64,000 bases of DNA, taken from contig CM114274.1 in assembly GCA_050084515.1 (NCBI GenBank), positions 12,958,001-13,022,000 of the forward strand, in the 5' to 3' direction. The translations under genes were made by a program, and so were the position numbers. Under the pieces are notes generated by a model. It made no database searches and was not told the origin of the DNA. It saw only the letters and a list, made by a program, of their open reading frames with translations. Shown here in pieces: positions 29,929 through 42,530 of this stretch; the first letter of the stretch is position 1, and the number at the start of each line of letters is the position of its first letter. The stretch comes from Blasia pusilla. Lineage: Eukaryota; Marchantiophyta; Marchantiopsida; Blasiales.

Positions 29929-31686
29929 TCAACTACTTCCCTCTTGAGCGTTGCGGTTCCCCGCGGCCTCCGCTCTCCTCTCAAAATCCGTACCTGAACC
30001 GGAGTGAATCGGGGATTCTCCTGGAGACCGCGAGTTGAGGCAGAGTGGAGACAATTCTCCCGACTCTGGCGGATCCCTCGACTGGTCCAGGGGGGAACCA
30101 GAAAGCTCCGTGAAAAATTGTTTCCTCATGCCTCGCAAATCTTCCGCACCGTCCAGCAAAATGTGGCCCGAGGCCTTCTCCAACTTCAAGGGGGAAATGA
30201 CGCCCCCGTCCATGTCCGCGCATCCGTTCAAATCCTCCCCTAAGACCCAGCTCCCAATAGGGTTTCCCTTGACCACAACTCCATCAGCCAATTGAAGGTC
30301 CTCGGCAGTTTGAGCGGGAGAACCCTTCTCCTCATAAGTCTCCTCAGAGTGGCGGTACACGGCAGAGAAATCCTCTGCGTTTCCGTTGCCATGATCGTCG
30401 CTGTCCGGGTCCGTGAGGTCGTCGATGAAAACGACGATGACGGTAATATCATCTGTTCGCGTTTCGTTCTGCAGCCACAGCCGATAAGACTCTGCCACAA
30501 TCGCCGCGCATGCTTCCTGCGGATCGTTGTGCTTCGCCACCATGTCCACGACGGCTTGGCTGGAGAGGAATTCGAACACACCGTCGCTGGCGATGACGAA
30601 GAACGGATGCTGGCTCGAAAGCTCCATGATGAGAACTTCCGGCACTGCGATCACACCAATCTGCTCGGCCACCGTATCTCCAATGCTTCTCGTGAAAGCC
30701 GTACCCGGATACATGCCGTTGGCAACCCACAGACGAGGGGGATCGCCATCGTCGTCTTCCTCACCTCCCCAGCATTGCACGTCCGGATTCTTCAAACCCT
30801 CCAGCTGATCGAGAGTCAGAACCCTGGCACCACACAATCTCACCCTCGCGCACTCATCTGCACGAAATGGAGTTTGATCATTGGATAGATCCACAGCGAG
30901 CAGCTTGTTGCCTTTCCTCTCGGCCATCACGGCCCTCGAATCGCCCACGTTGGCTACATACAGAGTCCTCCCTCGGATGAGAACGGTGATCCCTGTCGTG
31001 CCGCTCATGGAATCGTCGATGTGGTGACGATGTAGCTGCAAATTGGTGCCTATGAAGGATTGGTGGTAGGCCTTGAGCGCATTCGCTTTGAAGTGACGGT
31101 TGCGGAGTAGATTTTCGCAGAGCTGCTTCCGGGCAAACTGAGAACAGTGAGTTCCGAATTCGCCATGGCCATCGAAGACTCCAAAAAAGTGATCACTCGA
31201 GTCGTTTCCGAACGGAGTGTGCACACAATAGCTGTCCTGGTTGGCCTTATCCAGGGCTTCTGGATAGTATCCCCTCTGCGTCAAAAAAGAGTAGCGAAGA
31301 TCGTAGTTGCAATCCGGCACTCTCACGACCTTGGATCCGCTCGTTGGAAGGAACGTGTTTGTCACCTTGGAGAAGCGTGGAAGGTCTGAGATGTCTAGAT
31401 CAGACGAGTAGGGAGATTGAGGAGCATTCAGTATTCCCGATAATGGTCTCGAAACAGGACTGGGTCGGAACGTATCGTCCACACTAATGGCTTCCAACTT
31501 GGGCGTATTGCCTTTGGATGGGGGCAGGGGTGGCAACTTCGGAGACGCAGTCTTCTTGTAATCTTTGTTCGCTAGAGGAGAGACAGGACGCTTCTGCGGG
31601 TGCTGTTGCTGATACCCCGCTCTAGGATACTCCTCAATGGCCTTGGGTGAAAATGCGTCTTGACTCTTTCCATGTGCACACCCCAT
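29929..31686 (-). CDS. Protein phosphatase 2C, acylated type, related to the PP2C domain of plant PP2C/PKG-like kinases
   Basis: A metal-dependent Ser/Thr phosphatase. The start at 31,686 is chosen because it gives MGCAHGK, an N-terminal Gly-Cys suited to myristoylation and palmitoylation and matching homologues; an in-frame ATG 11 codons upstream is less likely. Residues 1-105 are Pro/Ser-rich and the PP2C domain spans ~125-425. Metal ligands and signatures (numbered from MGC) are FDGHGE with D172 and G173, SGTTGITV (~228-235), GDSRA (248-252), IASDG with D368, and TRTDDITVIV with D413. The block GLKNPDVQCWG (~297-307) is, as I recall, specific to the plant PP2C-cNMP-kinase proteins (Arabidopsis At2g20050 type). 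The chain ends after a 160-residue acidic/Ser-rich tail without cyclic-nucleotide or kinase domains. The gene is one uninterrupted exon of 585 codons and appears intact. Confidence 0.93.
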   Translation of the reverse strand: MGCAHGKSQDAFSPKAIEEYPRAGYQQQHPQKRPVSPLANKDYKKTASPKLPPLPPSKGNTPKLEAISVDDTFRPSPVSRPLSGILNAPQSPYSSDLDISDLPRFSKVTNTFLPTSGSKVVRVPDCNYDLRYSFLTQRGYYPEALDKANQDSYCVHTPFGNDSSDHFFGVFDGHGEFGTHCSQFARKQLCENLLRNRHFKANALKAYHQSFIGTNLQLHRHHIDDSMSGTTGITVLIRGRTLYVANVGDSRAVMAERKGNKLLAVDLSNDQTPFRADECARVRLCGARVLTLDQLEGLKNPDVQCWGGEEDDDGDPPRLWVANGMYPGTAFTRSIGDTVAEQIGVIAVPEVLIMELSSQHPFFVIASDGVFEFLSSQAVVDMVAKHNDPQEACAAIVAESYRLWLQNETRTDDITVIVVFIDDLTDPDSDDHGNGNAEDFSAVYRHSEETYEEKGSPAQTAEDLQLADGVVVKGNPIGSWVLGEDLNGCADMDGGVISPLKLEKASGHILLDGAEDLRGMRKQFFTELSGSPLDQSRDPPESGELSPLCLNSRSPGESPIHSGSGTDFERRAEAAGNRNAQEGSS

Positions 31687-33060
31687 AGAGAACCCACCTT
31701 GACTGAAGTGATGCAACACGATGAGTGTGGACGAGTTGCCAGAGTCCTGGCTATGGCTGCAGCAGCAGGTTGTGGTGACGGAAAATTCCCCTCCAACACC
31801 TTGTTTGTTTCCTGCTTCCTCCTCAACACTTCATCAGTGGTCTCCGTCATGCCCCGACCATGGATTGCCCCAAATGCAGGTCCGATATACAGACTTCCCA
31901 CCAATTTCCTGCCCTACACATCATCCTTCGCATGCCTCCACCCCACAACGCAGCCAAGAATGCCACCCCAGTTTCAAGAGTTCATTTCGGAATCTCCTAC
32001 ACTATCTCCGCAACCTTCAGCCACCTATTCGGAAATACCCACCTCTCCTCCTGTCCGTCCGTCCCTTTCTTTCTACCTCTCTCCCACCCTTCCCAAGACA
32101 TCCACGATCAGAAGGCGCCCCAGAATAACTGACGAATCGAGAAACCACTATCTTGGAATGACAACGGCATTACGTGGACGGCCGAGGACGACGGAATGTC
32201 CGAGTTGACGGCAGCACAACGAGATGTCTTCCCGGGGTTGAAGACACTTGCTATCCACCGCTTGCGAGTTCATGTCCTCCGCTTCTTCCTTCCTTCTTTC
32301 CTTCCTTCCTTCCTTCCTTTCTGCCCTGATCAACGAGATGCGTAGCAGCACAAAACCGAAGCGGACAAACCACCCTGAGCACTAAGTCAGAGCATGCTGC
32401 TGCCAATATGCCTAAGCCTACCAAGCGCTCTCTCACGACCCGCAGAAATCCAATCACTGCCTACTCCACTGCGTCTAGTTCTCAAATCTATTTTTTCTCC
32501 TTCCATGCTCCCGCTCTTCCTCCTTCCGCTCGAGGAAGGATCACAACTCCCACTCTCGCACTCTCAGCGGGGAAGCAATCAACCAATCCCTCCAAATGCC
32601 CAGCGAGCCCTCGCCTTCTTCTTCCACTACCCTTCCTCCTTTCCTTGCCTACCCTGCCCTTCCTGCCCTCCCTGCCTCCCTGCCTACCTGCATGCCTGCC
32701 TGCCGAGTTACCACATGGGAAAACAGAAAGAAAAACTCTCGCAGTACGGGAACGCTTGAAATAGCGTTTAGTGCGTTTGCCTTGCGTGCTGCTGCCGCTC
32801 CTCCGCCCTCCTCCTCCTCCTCCTCCTCCTTCTGTAGCTGACGGAAATCGATGCCCGGAGATGACGAAAGGCGATAGCGGAACGCAGAGCTAAACGCAAG
32901 GACGGGCCCAGAACTTCCCCCTTCCTTCCTTCCTTCCTTCCTTCCCCCCGCTCCCTCCCTCCCTCCATCGTGCTTTGCTCCCTCCCATGCGCTGCTGCGC
33001 CCCGGCTAGAGCGAGCGATGTCTTCTGGGGTCCCAGCCAGCACGACTCCGTCCACCCTAA
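31687..33060 (-). promoter_or_regulatory. Upstream and probable 5' UTR region of the PP2C gene
   Basis: Pyrimidine-rich DNA (+ strand) with CTTCC microsatellites at about 32,285-32,322 and 32,922-32,946 and a CTC/TCC run at about 32,804-32,831; on the - strand these are GA-rich, as often found near plant promoters and 5' UTRs. Open frames here are products of the simple repeats. No TATA box can be assigned with confidence. Confidence 0.45.
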
Positions 33061-33920
33061 ACCCATATCGAATACCACGAGCTACTGATACGTATTAATA
33101 CAGGGAGTATATTGAATATTACGGGCTACTGATATTGAATACTACGGGCTACTGATCCATTAAAAAAAAGTTATGTATGTGACGTTTAGTGCTTCGGGCT
33201 GCAACTTGAGGCGCCCTGTTAGGACCTAGACGTACATAAGAGGCCACACTTGTGATTTTTATTCCTACGTTCCTTCCTAGGAGCTCTCCCTCCCCTCCTC
33301 CGGATTGAATCCTACGGGAATGGGTTCAATTCATACGAGGAGCACAGGGCCTCGCAATGCGAAATTTCTTTAACTCTTTCATTGTTGATTTAAACATGTT
33401 TGTAGACTATATGTATTTTTTTTTAAATTATTTTATTTAGTTCAAAAAGGATTTGGCATTAGATAGGCCTAGTGTAGTAACCTCGAGTGGGTGTTAGAAA
33501 TACTATGTTCGAGTCACACAAGGGCATATTGAGACCCCTAAGTAGTGGAATAAGGGCATACTAGTATGATGCCCTTGTTATGCTTAGGTGAGGGGAAATT
33601 TTTTGGGCATCTTTGAAGTCTTTGGTCCTCTTAATTTCAATTTTTCTTAAATCTAACATTTGTCAACAATAGAAGAGGTTTGAAAGGACAAGTGTAACAC
33701 AAGATAAGGGGTTTTCTAACTCCGTCTTATGTGAATAATATAAATTGAGACCCCTTAGTAGTGGCAGATGGAGGCTCCCTCACCCATGTGGTCACTACTA
33801 CGAGCTCTAGGGATTATGAAGAGGGAAACAAGACCTAAAAAGAGCTAAAAAGCATGGACTCAAAAAGTCAAGAATTCCAAGGCCACACACGGTTGGGTGT
33901 AAAAGACAACGAAACAAACA
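33061..33920. other. Spacer with a short tandem repeat
   Basis: A unit like ATTGAATACTACGGGCTACTGAT repeats about three times at 33,068-33,160. The rest is AT-rich with no recognisable gene. Confidence 0.45.
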
Positions 33921-34091
33921 ATCTATATTATTATTGGAGAGTGCCTTCTTGATTTGCAAACACCTCTCTGCTTGACATGTGGCAACCGGGCAACAAGAAA
34001 ATGTTTCTTATTCTACTGGCAACAAAAAAAGTTATGTACACCACGATTAGTCCCTACACTCCCGTGCATGGCACCGACATCACACTAGTAG
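33921..34091 (+). repeat. MITE-like dispersed repeat, copy 2
   Basis: It aligns with 931-1,113 across its length. Its left end (TCTATATTATTATTGGAGAGTGCC...GATTTGCAAACACC) matches the reverse complement of the right end of the element at 51,924-52,254. Confidence 0.55.
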
Positions 34092-34475
34092 AAACAATTT
34101 TAGTTACATCCAAGGAAACATGACCACCACTAAGAGGACCTCTAGTAGTGGTTTCTTCCATGGCTTGAGCTCGGCTCATAAGCCTATTGACTTGGGCCAC
34201 GGAAAAGCTATGGGCACTTGTTATCAACATTAAGGGAGCGTAATAACTAAAGACAACTTATTTCTAAAGTATAGATAATGAGTGTAATCCCTGAGGAACA
34301 AGTAAAACCTCTCCCCCATATTCCCATACATCTCTATGGCTAGTGGTATTAATTGAAGTTCTTCGTGAAGACGACTAAAAAGTTGGGTCTTCTTTGTTTG
34401 TTGCCACCACCACTCCTTGTAGCAATCTCCCTTATGCCACCAAGTGTGCCTAAACTAACTCCTTTGTAGGTATCT
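34092..34475. other. Spacer next to element C
   Basis: AT-rich DNA between the MITE-like copy and the 3' end of element C. No gene, promoter or repeat is recognised. Confidence 0.4.
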
Positions 34476-34725
34476 TGCGCATACACATCACTACACAACA
34501 TACATTTTTGTCATCGAATACACACACAAGATGCCATACTAACTCATGACGTCTAAACCTCGAGACAATCAAGTACCAAAATATCTCTAGTTGTCATGCG
34601 TATAATAATTGCTACACAACAAACATCGTTATCACCAAATACGCACACAAACACACAATTTACCATATTGACTCATGGCATCTAAAAATTAAGACGATTG
34701 AGTACCAAAATATCTCCAATCGCCC
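34476..34725 (-). repeat. Tandem Q-Q' blocks of element C without T between them
   Basis: Two ~120-bp copies lie head to tail at about 34,476-34,592 and 34,604-34,725. Each runs on the - strand from GAGATATTTTGGTACT to GTTTGTTGTGTAG/GTATGTTGTGTAG followed by (C)GCATGACA or GCGCAAGATA. Compared with elements A and B, the ~500-bp T block that should sit between them is absent to within a few bases. Confidence 0.7.
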
Positions 34726-36639
34726 TCCTAGTTGATAGTTAGGCCCCTCTAACTTCAAGTAGCCATCTATTCCTACCTACCATGACACACATCTGTGGGA
34801 CGCTAAGAGCAAGAACATGTGGTGCTCATGGGGTCCCATCATTAGTCGCCTTCTTGTCATCCATGTCACAAACACAAGTCTAGATCTATGACTACCTAGC
34901 ATCTACTTTATGTACATCCGTGGCATATCCATAATCCCTAAGAAACCCTAGAGAGAGGTGTCAAACATGCCATGTGCCATCCTCTCGAACACCCATCACA
35001 AACTAGCATAGTGGTTGTACCGAGGGCATAACCACACAACATACAATGCAAGTTTGTTGCAACTACTGCTAAGTTTATATCAACTTTACCCCCAATATTA
35101 GGAACGTGGCATGGCGCTCAATTACGCACATGGTCCTTCCAAACCATACCATCATATCCCTCCAATAAGAGAACGCCAAATGGCAAGACATCACGCATTC
35201 TCAAGATGGTACACCCTACAATCACAACCAAGATCATAGGTTCCAACTATTGCAAGTAGACATAGTCTCCCTAATGAAACCTTCAAATCTTTGGTCGATA
35301 ATCACCTCTCCAAATAGTTGCATATCTCAAAGTTTCACGATGTTGCGCAATCGTTGAGTTCTCAAACGCCATGGGATGACTCTCTGAAACAACTCAGCCT
35401 TGTGAGAACATGCTCGCATCCATACAAGAGGGTCATCAAGGTTCAACACCTCACCAACATCGCAACAAATAGTCGTAGGTTAATGAGGCTCTTTGCTATA
35501 ATGTAATAAGTATGGTGAGAAAGAAGCTAAGGATGTCTTCATGTTGAATCTGTATCCCATTGCCAACCACGGTAATTATAGGTCCCAACCTTCTAGGTAA
35601 CCTTTCTACAAGCCATACTTCCGTAAACCTCCCTTCATCGTCTGAAGAAATCTCTCCGCTAATCCATCCGCCTCATGATGATCTCACAAAGTAGTGCGAT
35701 GTTCAACCAACGCTTGATCACACAATGCCTAAAATTTCCCATAAATCTTTGTACCCTAGTCTCTCAACACCTCAACAGTTGCGCCATAATTACTCAGCAC
35801 TTGATCCAAGCAGGCAGATGCTACTCCCTCACTTGCTTTGTCAGGAAATGAAACCAACTCTATTCACTTCGAGAAATTCTTGACCATCACCAACACATAA
35901 CAGCTATGATACTCCGTTAAAGATAAAGGTCTTGCAAAATCTAAACTTCGTAGATAGCCAAAATCCATGATTAATTGTGGATGTAAAATAGGGATTCAGA
36001 GCATTGAATTATGTATGGATGTTATCACACACCATGCATTTGGCAACAAACTGTTGAACTTTAGTCTGCATGTCTCGCCACCAATACTGCATTTGGAGCA
36101 AGTTGTACACCCGCTTCACCCCAAAGTGACCCAATTTCTCATGGGCATGCTACACCAAACGTGCTCTTTGTGAAGGATGAGGCACTACGCGTACTCTACC
36201 ATCCTCTTAAATTTTTAACATATTTGTGCCCTCCCATTGGAACCATCGGGCTCATTGTAGGATCCGATCCCGCTCTCTAGCATCCATCGTGCTCGCAATG
36301 GTGCCAATACGTAGTTACTCCAGGACTAGTTCATCCTCATGTATATTTTGGCCACTTGTCGCCTCCTTACTGGCCTTTGGATCTAAGAACTCCCTATCAG
36401 ACCTCTCCATCAAAGTCCCCACACTCTAGCTCTCCATAGCCAACAAACCTAAATAGGCCGAGGCATACCATTACGACACCATCTCCTCATCACTCTCTCC
36501 ATGCCAACAAGCTCCACTTGCATCTCGTTGACTCGGCCATGGGTTGCGGCTCAACCCAACTGCATCCTGGTTGAGCGTCCTAAGTGGATGTACCACTTCA
36601 AAATCATACACCTACAAAAATAGAGCCCACCTTGCAAGC

Positions 36640-37760
36640 GTACGTGTAAGCTTGTCCATGAACTGCATCAACCATTTAAGTGGTTGATGATCAATAATGA
36701 TGGTAAAGGGGTTGGCAAATCAATAACACTAGAAATGAACGATAGCCCACAATGTAGCCAAGCACTCAAAATCATATGAGCTATACTTTGCCTCTACAAT
36801 GTTGTGCAAGAAACTAGGGTAAGCCAACACGAACTCTCTACCCTCATCATCATGTTGGGTGAGCAGTGCTCCAAGCCCCAACATACTCCAGTTTGTATAC
36901 AAGTGGAAAGGACACCCCATGATAGATCTCCTAACTATGGGTGCGGACGTCAACATGTCCTTGAGCAGTTGAAATGATCTCTCTTGCTCGTCCTCCTAGT
37001 GCCACTCATGATCCACCTTGATCAACAAGGTTAGTAGTTGCGCAATCAAACTAAAATCCTTGCCGTACCATTGATAGAAGTTTGCCAATCCCATGAATGC
37101 ACAAACTCAACTCATATCTATAGGGTACATAATGCGTGAGATAGCCTTTAGTTTCATCTATTGAACTTCAAGGCCAATTAGGTATACCGTATGACCCAAG
37201 TACTCAATATGGTCGTAGAAGAACTTGCATCTGCCTAGATGTAGCTTTAGCCTATGTAACTACAATCGTCAAAACACCTCCTCCAAATGTTGCTCATGCT
37301 CCTCAATCGTGGAGCTAAGGACTAGGATGTCATCAATATATCACCTAGCAAAATTTAGATCTGCCAAGATCCTTTCCATGACCCTCTGAAACTATGTCGA
37401 GCGTTCTTTAACCTAAATGGTAAAAATAGCCACAAACAATCCTTCTTGTAAGGATTGATGTCCCAAAATATCGTCTCATGGTTATCCTCCAATCTTATAG
37501 GTAGCTGATGTTATCCGACTCAGAAATCCAACGAACTAAAGACCTTTGCATATCCAATAGCATCAAAGATCTCCTCAAGAATGGCCATGGCATACCTAAT
37601 GGACTTCGTCTGCCGATTGATAGATTGGTACTCTCCATACATTTGCCTATCCATCCACTTGCGATACACATCCTTCTTGACATGCATGAAAATGGCAGAT
37701 GCATACTCTCCATGCAACATCTCCATTCGTCCTACGCCAACCAAGTCTTGACTCATACTC
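36640..37760 (-). pseudogene. RT and RNase H remnant of element C
   Basis: RT begins near MLHGEYASAI and MDRQMYGEYQSINRQ (37,700-37,620), then RYAMAILEEIFDAIGYAKVFSSLD (37,600-37,520). RNase H pieces are at 36,956-36,729 (SAPIVRRSI..., GLGALLTQHDDEGREFVLAYPS, AKYSSYDFECLATLWAIVHF). Identity to A and B is clear but every segment is interrupted. The glutamine of the INRQ segment is intact here, whereas element B has TAG. Confidence 0.75.
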
Positions 37761-37899
37761 TAAATTAGAGCCCTCTCCATATTACTATACTTGTAGGGTA
37801 GTCGGAAGATCAGCGTGTTGCTATATAATTTAATGCGGATCCCTAAGCCCTTTTAACGTACCCAAATCATGCATACTAAAACCAAAAAAATCTCCTATG

Positions 37900-38235
37900 G
37901 ATCCTAGGGAACTGATGTATGTGGAGAATTCCTCATGTGAACTTAGGACCCATATCTAGCTCCCGAGTCTCCATCGTTACTACTGTAGGACTCTTTGGCA
38001 CGGGAATGACTAGATGTGGCACTACTTGAATCGTCTTGGTAGGTGTTCACAAAAATCGTCGTCATCGATGTTGGGCTCCACCAACCATTGTGCCTAGTCA
38101 TCCCAAACCAAGACTGGACAACCGGCCTCCTTATATGCATATAAAGTGGGAAAACTAACAAATTTAGGAAAGGCTGTTTGTGGCATGCCAATCATGTTGA
38201 CGTCTGTCAACGGAGGGCGTGCCACGATAAATATG
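37900..38235 (-). pseudogene. DNMT C-terminal remnant of element C
   Basis: On the - strand the translation ARPPL...GMPQTAFPKFVSFPTLYAYKEAG (38,220-38,120), then VLVWDD and LVEPNIDDD, matches the segment of element B that follows motif VIII (RPPLAMAN...LPTLVSFPASHAFRQGG...MIWDEL...LEEP). Nearer RT, FSMHDLGTLKG matches FSLRDLGTLKG of B. Motifs I and IV are lost to truncation. This shows the methyltransferase was in the family before C and B separated. Confidence 0.72.
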
Positions 38236-41200
38236 GATCTATTTTAACCTTCTTCAAAATTCAATATCTTTTTGCCTCCACTAATCCCTTAAAAAAAGAT
38301 CAACTCACTAAAATTATCTCAAATTTGGCTCATACTCCACTGAGCCCCACAAATCTTGGGTCACTAAATAAATTTGTTACTTAATTTCACCCTCAAACCA
38401 CTTTTTCCCTTGTCCTATGTACAAAAATAAAATTATTTTTACTCTGCGAACACCACCAAAGGGAGTTACAAGATTTCAAACCATTTACCTTCACACGGCC
38501 CCACAAGAATGACCATAAATTTGAGCTCCAATTTCAAAATTTCACACCATTTCTTTGAAAGCCTATATGACCACTCGATACACAACTCCGTAAAATCATA
38601 TCCTTAATCCAATCTTCCATCTGAAACTAGCGGAATTTGTCATGCAACCGGCAACCTCAATTCCTAATTGGTTGTGCTTCCTCGTTGATTTATTCCAAAA
38701 AAAATCACAAACCTAGAGCTAAAGGGTACTCCTAAGAGCATCAATATGGAGAACCCTACCCCCATACTCAATTTCTATCAAAAATTGGGCAATGCTTCCG
38801 TACGCCACTCTCATGTACAAAAAATTGCCTAATAAAACACTCAAATGAACGGCACTTGCTCAAGGCCTTAAAAGGTCATCCTTGACCTCCTTAGGTAGAC
38901 AAATGCGCCAAAATGAAGGGAAATCTGATCTCTGAGGTTACTCAAGGCCTTAGAAGGTCATCCTTGACCTCCTCGCGTAGTCCTCCAAGATCCTTCAATG
39001 TAATCTATCATAAAATCGTCAATCTATCCTAAAAGACATGACATAGGATTGTATCCACTGCATAATCCATCAGTATCTTACTCTCTTGCATCATATAAAG
39101 ATCAACATAAATAACGGAATACCCCATGGAATAATGTTGCTCTTTATACGTGTGGAGGCCACTCTCACAACCATAACGTGATATTTTGCACAATATCATA
39201 ACTGGATATCCTCTCACCCCTAGCTAGATAACATGCCAAATGCACACCAAGAGAATTCAGACTCCGGCGACACTCAAAATATGTCAAACCAACCATAGAG
39301 GGTTGGAGGAAGCCTAAGCGGAACCACGTAATTATAATGAAAGTAAGTGGTGCAATAAGAAAAGCCAGAATGAGGGGGCAAGCCCCCTCAATGGTTTGTG
39401 ACACAACACTTGTTATGGCTTATACTCAAAGCCCTTACTCATAAGCAATGTTCGTCATAGTTTGAGGACTCATGATCAAGCCTTTGTTGATTGAGATGCA
39501 CTTGTTGAGTTGGTACGTTAGCAACTCACTTCCATTTTCTTGATTTAAGTATTCTAAGTTCTTTTACTTTTGAGAACTATTATTGATTCATTCCTATATA
39601 GCAACATCATATGTATCATTTGGACGAGGAGCGGGGCATGGAGAGGGCCACAAGGATGCTTAGCAACATTGAACGAGACATTCTCTTGTTGAGGTCGGGG
39701 ATGGGCATAGATCTAGAAGGAGGACCCTTGGCAATTGGAGTTGGATGGGTGAAATTTTTCTTGCGATTAGTATGTAGGCATTCTACAAGTGTGAGAACAG
39801 ATGATTGCAAGACTCATAATTGACTACTTTTTGTGGTCAAAAACTTAGTTTTGAGTTTAAACTCATAAGTGTGTGAGTTTTCTATGAGTAAAATATAAGC
39901 ATATAGCAAGTATCTTATAATTCTCAACAAATGCAAATTTTTTTCAATTGTAGTGATATGACAAGTTGACATATGTATCTTAGAAACCAAATGTCACGAT
40001 ATCCCTCAAAATTGGAGGACCTCAACAAGACAATCTAGAGTGACCCTTCACTACCACAATGTCAACGCAAGCTGAGCTGATATTCATCATCTCGTTAATG
40101 CACTTACATATTGAGTCAACAACGCATATCTCTTGCCACACACGGAGGGTCCTCTTTTGGACAAGATAAGAGGACGCTGTAAGAAATCATCAAGTACTTC
40201 CAACAGTAACCCACACAATCATGGGAGGTATTAACATTGATAGGTAGTGCTACTTAGCCCATAGTTGTATTGTAGTACATGTGGACATAGGTGCGTAGTA
40301 CATATAAATGTCATTTTCCAAAGACAGATAGGAAATGGTGGATATATATATATGGTATTCTAGCATATGCCCTTGTAAAAGATATTCCACACTTACAAAC
40401 ATTTTTGTATCATTTCCTCTATCACAAAATATAAATATTTGCATGTTGCGTGCTAATTTTTCATATCCTTGAAAAAAATGTAATTAAAAATTTGATGAAT
40501 CCTATCAAAAGTGTGTGAGTCACATGGATGTCCAAAAATAGGGATTGACAATTGCATAACTATGGATGTTTGTAAGTTGTGAATGAATAGTGAATCGTTC
40601 TCTTGGGGCTCTCGAATGCTGCAAATTTCCAGTTACACGTAGTTGTCATATAATTGTCTCACGACTATAGAGAGTTGCAAGATACTTGCAAATGAAACAC
40701 CATATGTAATAGTGTTAAGGATATACCCCCCTTGGCATACCTTTCGCCTACATGGTCCTCTCAATATAAACCAAATGAGCAAACAATAAGTGAATGCCTC
40801 TCGGAAAAGTAAGGGATATTCTAAAAGATTCATGCATCCCACATAAGCCCATGGGCCCAAGTAGCATCACCAACTATAAAGTATCAAAATGTGTCGCAAG
40901 ACCATTAAATGAAATGAGATGGCAATTAGAACCTCTAAATGAGTGTCACTCCATACACAACAAGTTTAAGTCACCTCTAAGGTAGTAGGAGACCATGGCC
41001 TCCCTAAGTGGAAACTACAAGGAACCTCTTTATGCTTCAATGAAATCTTCGCTATCTTCCAAAAGTAATAACATCCAATTGGACCTCTTTTTTTAATAAT
41101 TTTGAATATATATATAATGATTGGTGTTATGTTCCTTTTAGGGTAAAGCTCTCTATGCATTGTCACATGTGAAGCCTTTCTAGTTCATATTTTAGAAATA

Positions 41201-42530
41201 TTTTCCTAAACTGAACTAAGAACCTAAAAGTTAGAAATGAGCTATTTTTTCTCTAATTTATTTTTCTACCTTATAATTCTCATTTCAATTTCTATATTAC
41301 AAGCCCTTAATGGTATCTATTTTTTCATATATTTATTAATTAAAAATAATACAATATCCCTATTATTCATTAATTTTCCTCATATTCTAAAAGAAACTGG
41401 TTTTTAATATTTCAATTTTTAATTGTATGGGGAAAATATTTAACTATATTTTGGAAAATATTATAAGGTTGTGTTAAAGATGGAGAAGGGGATATATGAA
41501 ACTGGTGAGAAAGCATTCTTTAAAAAAACAAACAAATCCCAAGAGTGATTTTGATTGATAAATGGGGGATAAGGGATTGGAAAATAGAAGGGTATTCTTT
41601 TCCCCCAAATGAAGAAGAGAAAATTAATTATTATTTTTTCAAAACTAAAGATAAGAAAGTTAGATTTTTTTAAATGAGGTATTTTCATATCAGACTTTTT
41701 CAATAAATGGGACATGTGTCCAAAAGCCTAACACGCCAATTACTCAAATTTTTCCCTTGCCAAAAATATGCAAGGGTAAACATGTTGAAGTCAAATTTCC
41801 ATGATAAAAATATTTGGCAAAAAATCTCTAAGCCAGAAATATTCTAAACTACACTTCTATGAACAAAAATATTTGATCAGAAATAATTAACCAAAATATA
41901 TTACTTTTTTAAATTTCATATATATTCCTGATTTCATTTCCATCCCTCTAGCCCAATACCATGCACCACCATCAAAATTTAAAATCTACATTATCAATTA
42001 ACGAAACCCCTTTCAATAGCAAACACCTTCCATATGAGCACTCGTCCTCTACTCATGTTCATACACATGTCCTCATCTTTTTTTTTCTTATAGAAAAATG
42101 TGATATTAAGATTATATTTCATATCTGAAATTCCTTACGGAATGACCCTCCCATTGTACAAGCACTTACTTATCTATACTTTTTGAGGAACTTACCCTAA
42201 ACGTCTTTTAGAGACAAGAATGTATGATTCATGGCATATATGTCTATCATATAAATGAGTTAAAATAAGTTGAATAAACTAAATCAGGCATTTAAGATTA
42301 TTAGACTCGTCCTAACTTGTATAATTGAAACTAGAATGCACCCCTAATCCCCCATGTTTGAGAATGTAATTTTGGTTTAGGGTATTTAACAAGTCGCACA
42401 CCTCCTAAGTACCTCCCTAAGTTCTGGTTCATGCCATAAGAGTATTCGTGCCTCTTTTCCGACCATACAAACTTTATTATTTTTAAAGAAGTTATTTAAG
42501 GAAAGTAAAATTACAATTATTTTTTTAATG
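38236..42530. other. AT-rich spacer
   Basis: No supportable gene over 4.3 kb. A diverged duplication containing AAGGCCTTA(A/G)AAGGTCATCCTTGACCTCC occurs at about 38,860-38,895 and 38,945-38,977. Remaining frames are short and without motifs. Confidence 0.5.

Larger units (their letters stand above)
34476..38235 (-). mobile_element. Element C: decayed A/B-family gypsy copy, 5' truncated, - strand
   Basis: On the - strand the order is DNMT C-terminal part (38,235-37,900), RT (37,760-37,150), RNase H (36,960-36,640), integrase (36,500-35,000), sequence homologous to the PHD end (about 34,915), polypurine tract (CAACTAGGAGGGCGATTGG, about 34,717-34,735), then two tandem Q-type blocks. It has many more stops and frameshifts than A or B. 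Homology ends at about 38,235 in the middle of the methyltransferase domain; gag, protease and the first T are missing. Confidence 0.75.

Noticed and set aside
30292-30888. 198-codon + strand frame opposite PP2C
   Set aside because: It is antisense to a conserved phosphatase domain and has no independent motif.
32148-33055. Several frames upstream of PP2C on both strands
   Set aside because: They derive from CTTCC and CTC simple repeats in the probable promoter/5' UTR.
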